A stretch of DNA of 5,370 nt from Vulcanimicrobiia bacterium (GTDB lineage Bacteria > Vulcanimicrobiota > Vulcanimicrobiia > Vulcanimicrobiales > Vulcanimicrobiaceae). Of this stretch, positions 4,858-5,370 are shown piece by piece. How positions within the stretch are numbered: position 1 is the stretch's first letter; the number at the start of each line of letters is the position of its first letter. The stretch lies in NCBI GenBank assembly GCA_025451135.1, contig JANWKW010000049.1, positions 1-5,370 on the forward strand. Reading direction: 5' to 3'. The notes beneath the pieces were generated by a model that made no database searches, was not told the origin of the DNA, and worked only from the letters and a program-made list of their open reading frames with translations. The position numbers were made by a program, and so were the translations under genes.

Positions 4858-5370
4858 ATGGATGCCGTGCTCTCTGCCGCCGGACGGGCGCATGCGACGC
4901 TGCCGCTCGACGTGGTGGCCGGCCTTGCGGTCGTCGCGCTGATCCCTCTCCTCCTGGTGATGTGCACCTCGTTCGTGCGCATCGTGTGCGTGCTCTCGCT
5001 GGTCCGCTCGGCGATCGGCGCGTCGGCGCTGCCGCCCAACGCGGTGATCGTCGGCCTCGCGTTCGTGCTGACGATCGTCACGATGGGCCCGACGCTGACG
5101 CGCGTCCGCGTCGAAGCGCTCGAACCGTACGCGCGCGGGAGCGCGACGCCGAGCCGCACGTTCGAACGCGCCGCTGCGCCGCTGCGCGCCTTCATGCTGC
5201 GACAGACCCGAGCCGACGACGTGCGGCTCTTCGAGCGGGTCGCCCGTCGCGCGCCGGTCGCGCCCTCGGCCGCTCCGCTCGACGTGCTGATACCGGCCTT
5301 CGTCGTCGGCGAACTGCGCAGCGCCTTCGCGATCGGATTTGCGCTCTATCTGCCGTTCGTCGCGATCGAC
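4858..5370 (+). CDS. fliP: Flagellar export-gate membrane protein FliP (3' end outside window)
   Basis: The first 171 residues of about 220-250 are present and the frame is open at the right edge. Membrane segments are seen at about 16-36 (VAGLAVVALIPLLLV) and 62-78 (AVIVGLAFVLTIVT), and a third begins at about 155. FliP signatures run in order: MCTSFVRI (35-42), LPPNAVIVGLAF (58-69), LEPYARG, APLRAFMLRQTRADD (107-121), and DVLIPAFVVGELRSAF (142-157) followed by IGFALYLPF and AID. Five FliP, four FliQ and one FliR build the export channel. A TAG at 4834 closes the frame upstream, and ATG 4858 is the first start after it. The protein therefore lacks the cleavable signal peptide of enterobacterial FliP and begins like injectisome SctR. 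The methionine-rich gasket region lies beyond the window. fliQ, fliR and flhB would be expected downstream. Confidence 0.95.
   Translation, partial: MDAVLSAAGRAHATLPLDVVAGLAVVALIPLLLVMCTSFVRIVCVLSLVRSAIGASALPPNAVIVGLAFVLTIVTMGPTLTRVRVEALEPYARGSATPSRTFERAAAPLRAFMLRQTRADDVRLFERVARRAPVAPSAAPLDVLIPAFVVGELRSAFAIGFALYLPFVAID

Noticed and set aside
4764..5195. 143-codon - strand frame opposite fliP
   Set aside because: The + strand frame here is unmistakably FliP; the antisense product is Ser/Thr/Arg-rich without motifs.
2433..5370. Non-flagellar injectisome (virulence type III secretion) cluster
   Set aside because: The SctQ-like and SctR-like shapes of two proteins are suggestive, but the FlgG-like protein, the typical FliN and the transglycosylase context fit a flagellum better. 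The option is not fully excluded without the rest of the cluster.

Overview
The window is a high-GC (roughly 65-70%) stretch in which every convincing gene lies on the + strand, with tight spacing and several 4-nt start/stop overlaps. It is part of a flagellar / type III secretion gene cluster. The sure anchors are fliN (4410-4694) and the 5' two thirds of fliP (4858 to the window end). Just upstream are a FliM/SctQ-like SpoA-domain gene, a short protein resembling the middle of FlgG/FlgE/FlgF, and a small, poorly conserved protein in the place where fliK usually sits. At the left are the tail of a protein that looks like the C-terminus of a FliI-type ATPase and a soluble SLT-type lytic transglycosylase. 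The organism is a high-GC flagellated bacterium from a divergent lineage. The FlgG-like and FliM-like products are clearly reduced compared with Proteobacteria or Firmicutes, and a two-lobed retropepsin-like protease sits in the cluster. This would fit Eremiobacterota (WPS-2) or a similar uncultured phylum, but that placement is inference from style, not proof.

Layout: 2-214, C-terminal end of a probable FliI-type export ATPase. 217-807, flagellar-type lytic transglycosylase. 740-2368, exported protein with a beta-rich N-terminal region and two DTG aspartic-protease lobes; its only plausible start lies inside the transglycosylase gene. 2369-2432, short gap with a small GC hairpin and a possible -10 box. 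2433-2981, small protein with an Ala/Arg-rich linker and a FliK/SctP-like C-terminal pattern. 2978-3616, FlgG-like middle domain without the usual terminal helices. 3613-4413, FliM/SctQ-like protein without the CheY-binding N-terminus. 4410-4694, FliN. 4695-4857, non-coding gap with a dispersed-repeat-like element. 4858-5370+, FliP, cut by the window end.

How the genes fit together: the four genes from 2433 to 4694 are joined by ATGA/GTGA overlaps and are probably one translationally coupled unit. They would supply a secretion-control candidate, a rod/hook-like piece and the C-ring pair. FliP would build the export gate, the FliI-like protein would energise export, and the transglycosylase would open peptidoglycan for the rod. 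The protease has no obvious flagellar role and looks like a passenger. fliJ, flgD, fliL and fliO, which often occupy this stretch in other bacteria, are not seen. No rRNA, tRNA, CRISPR array, insertion sequence or integrase was found.
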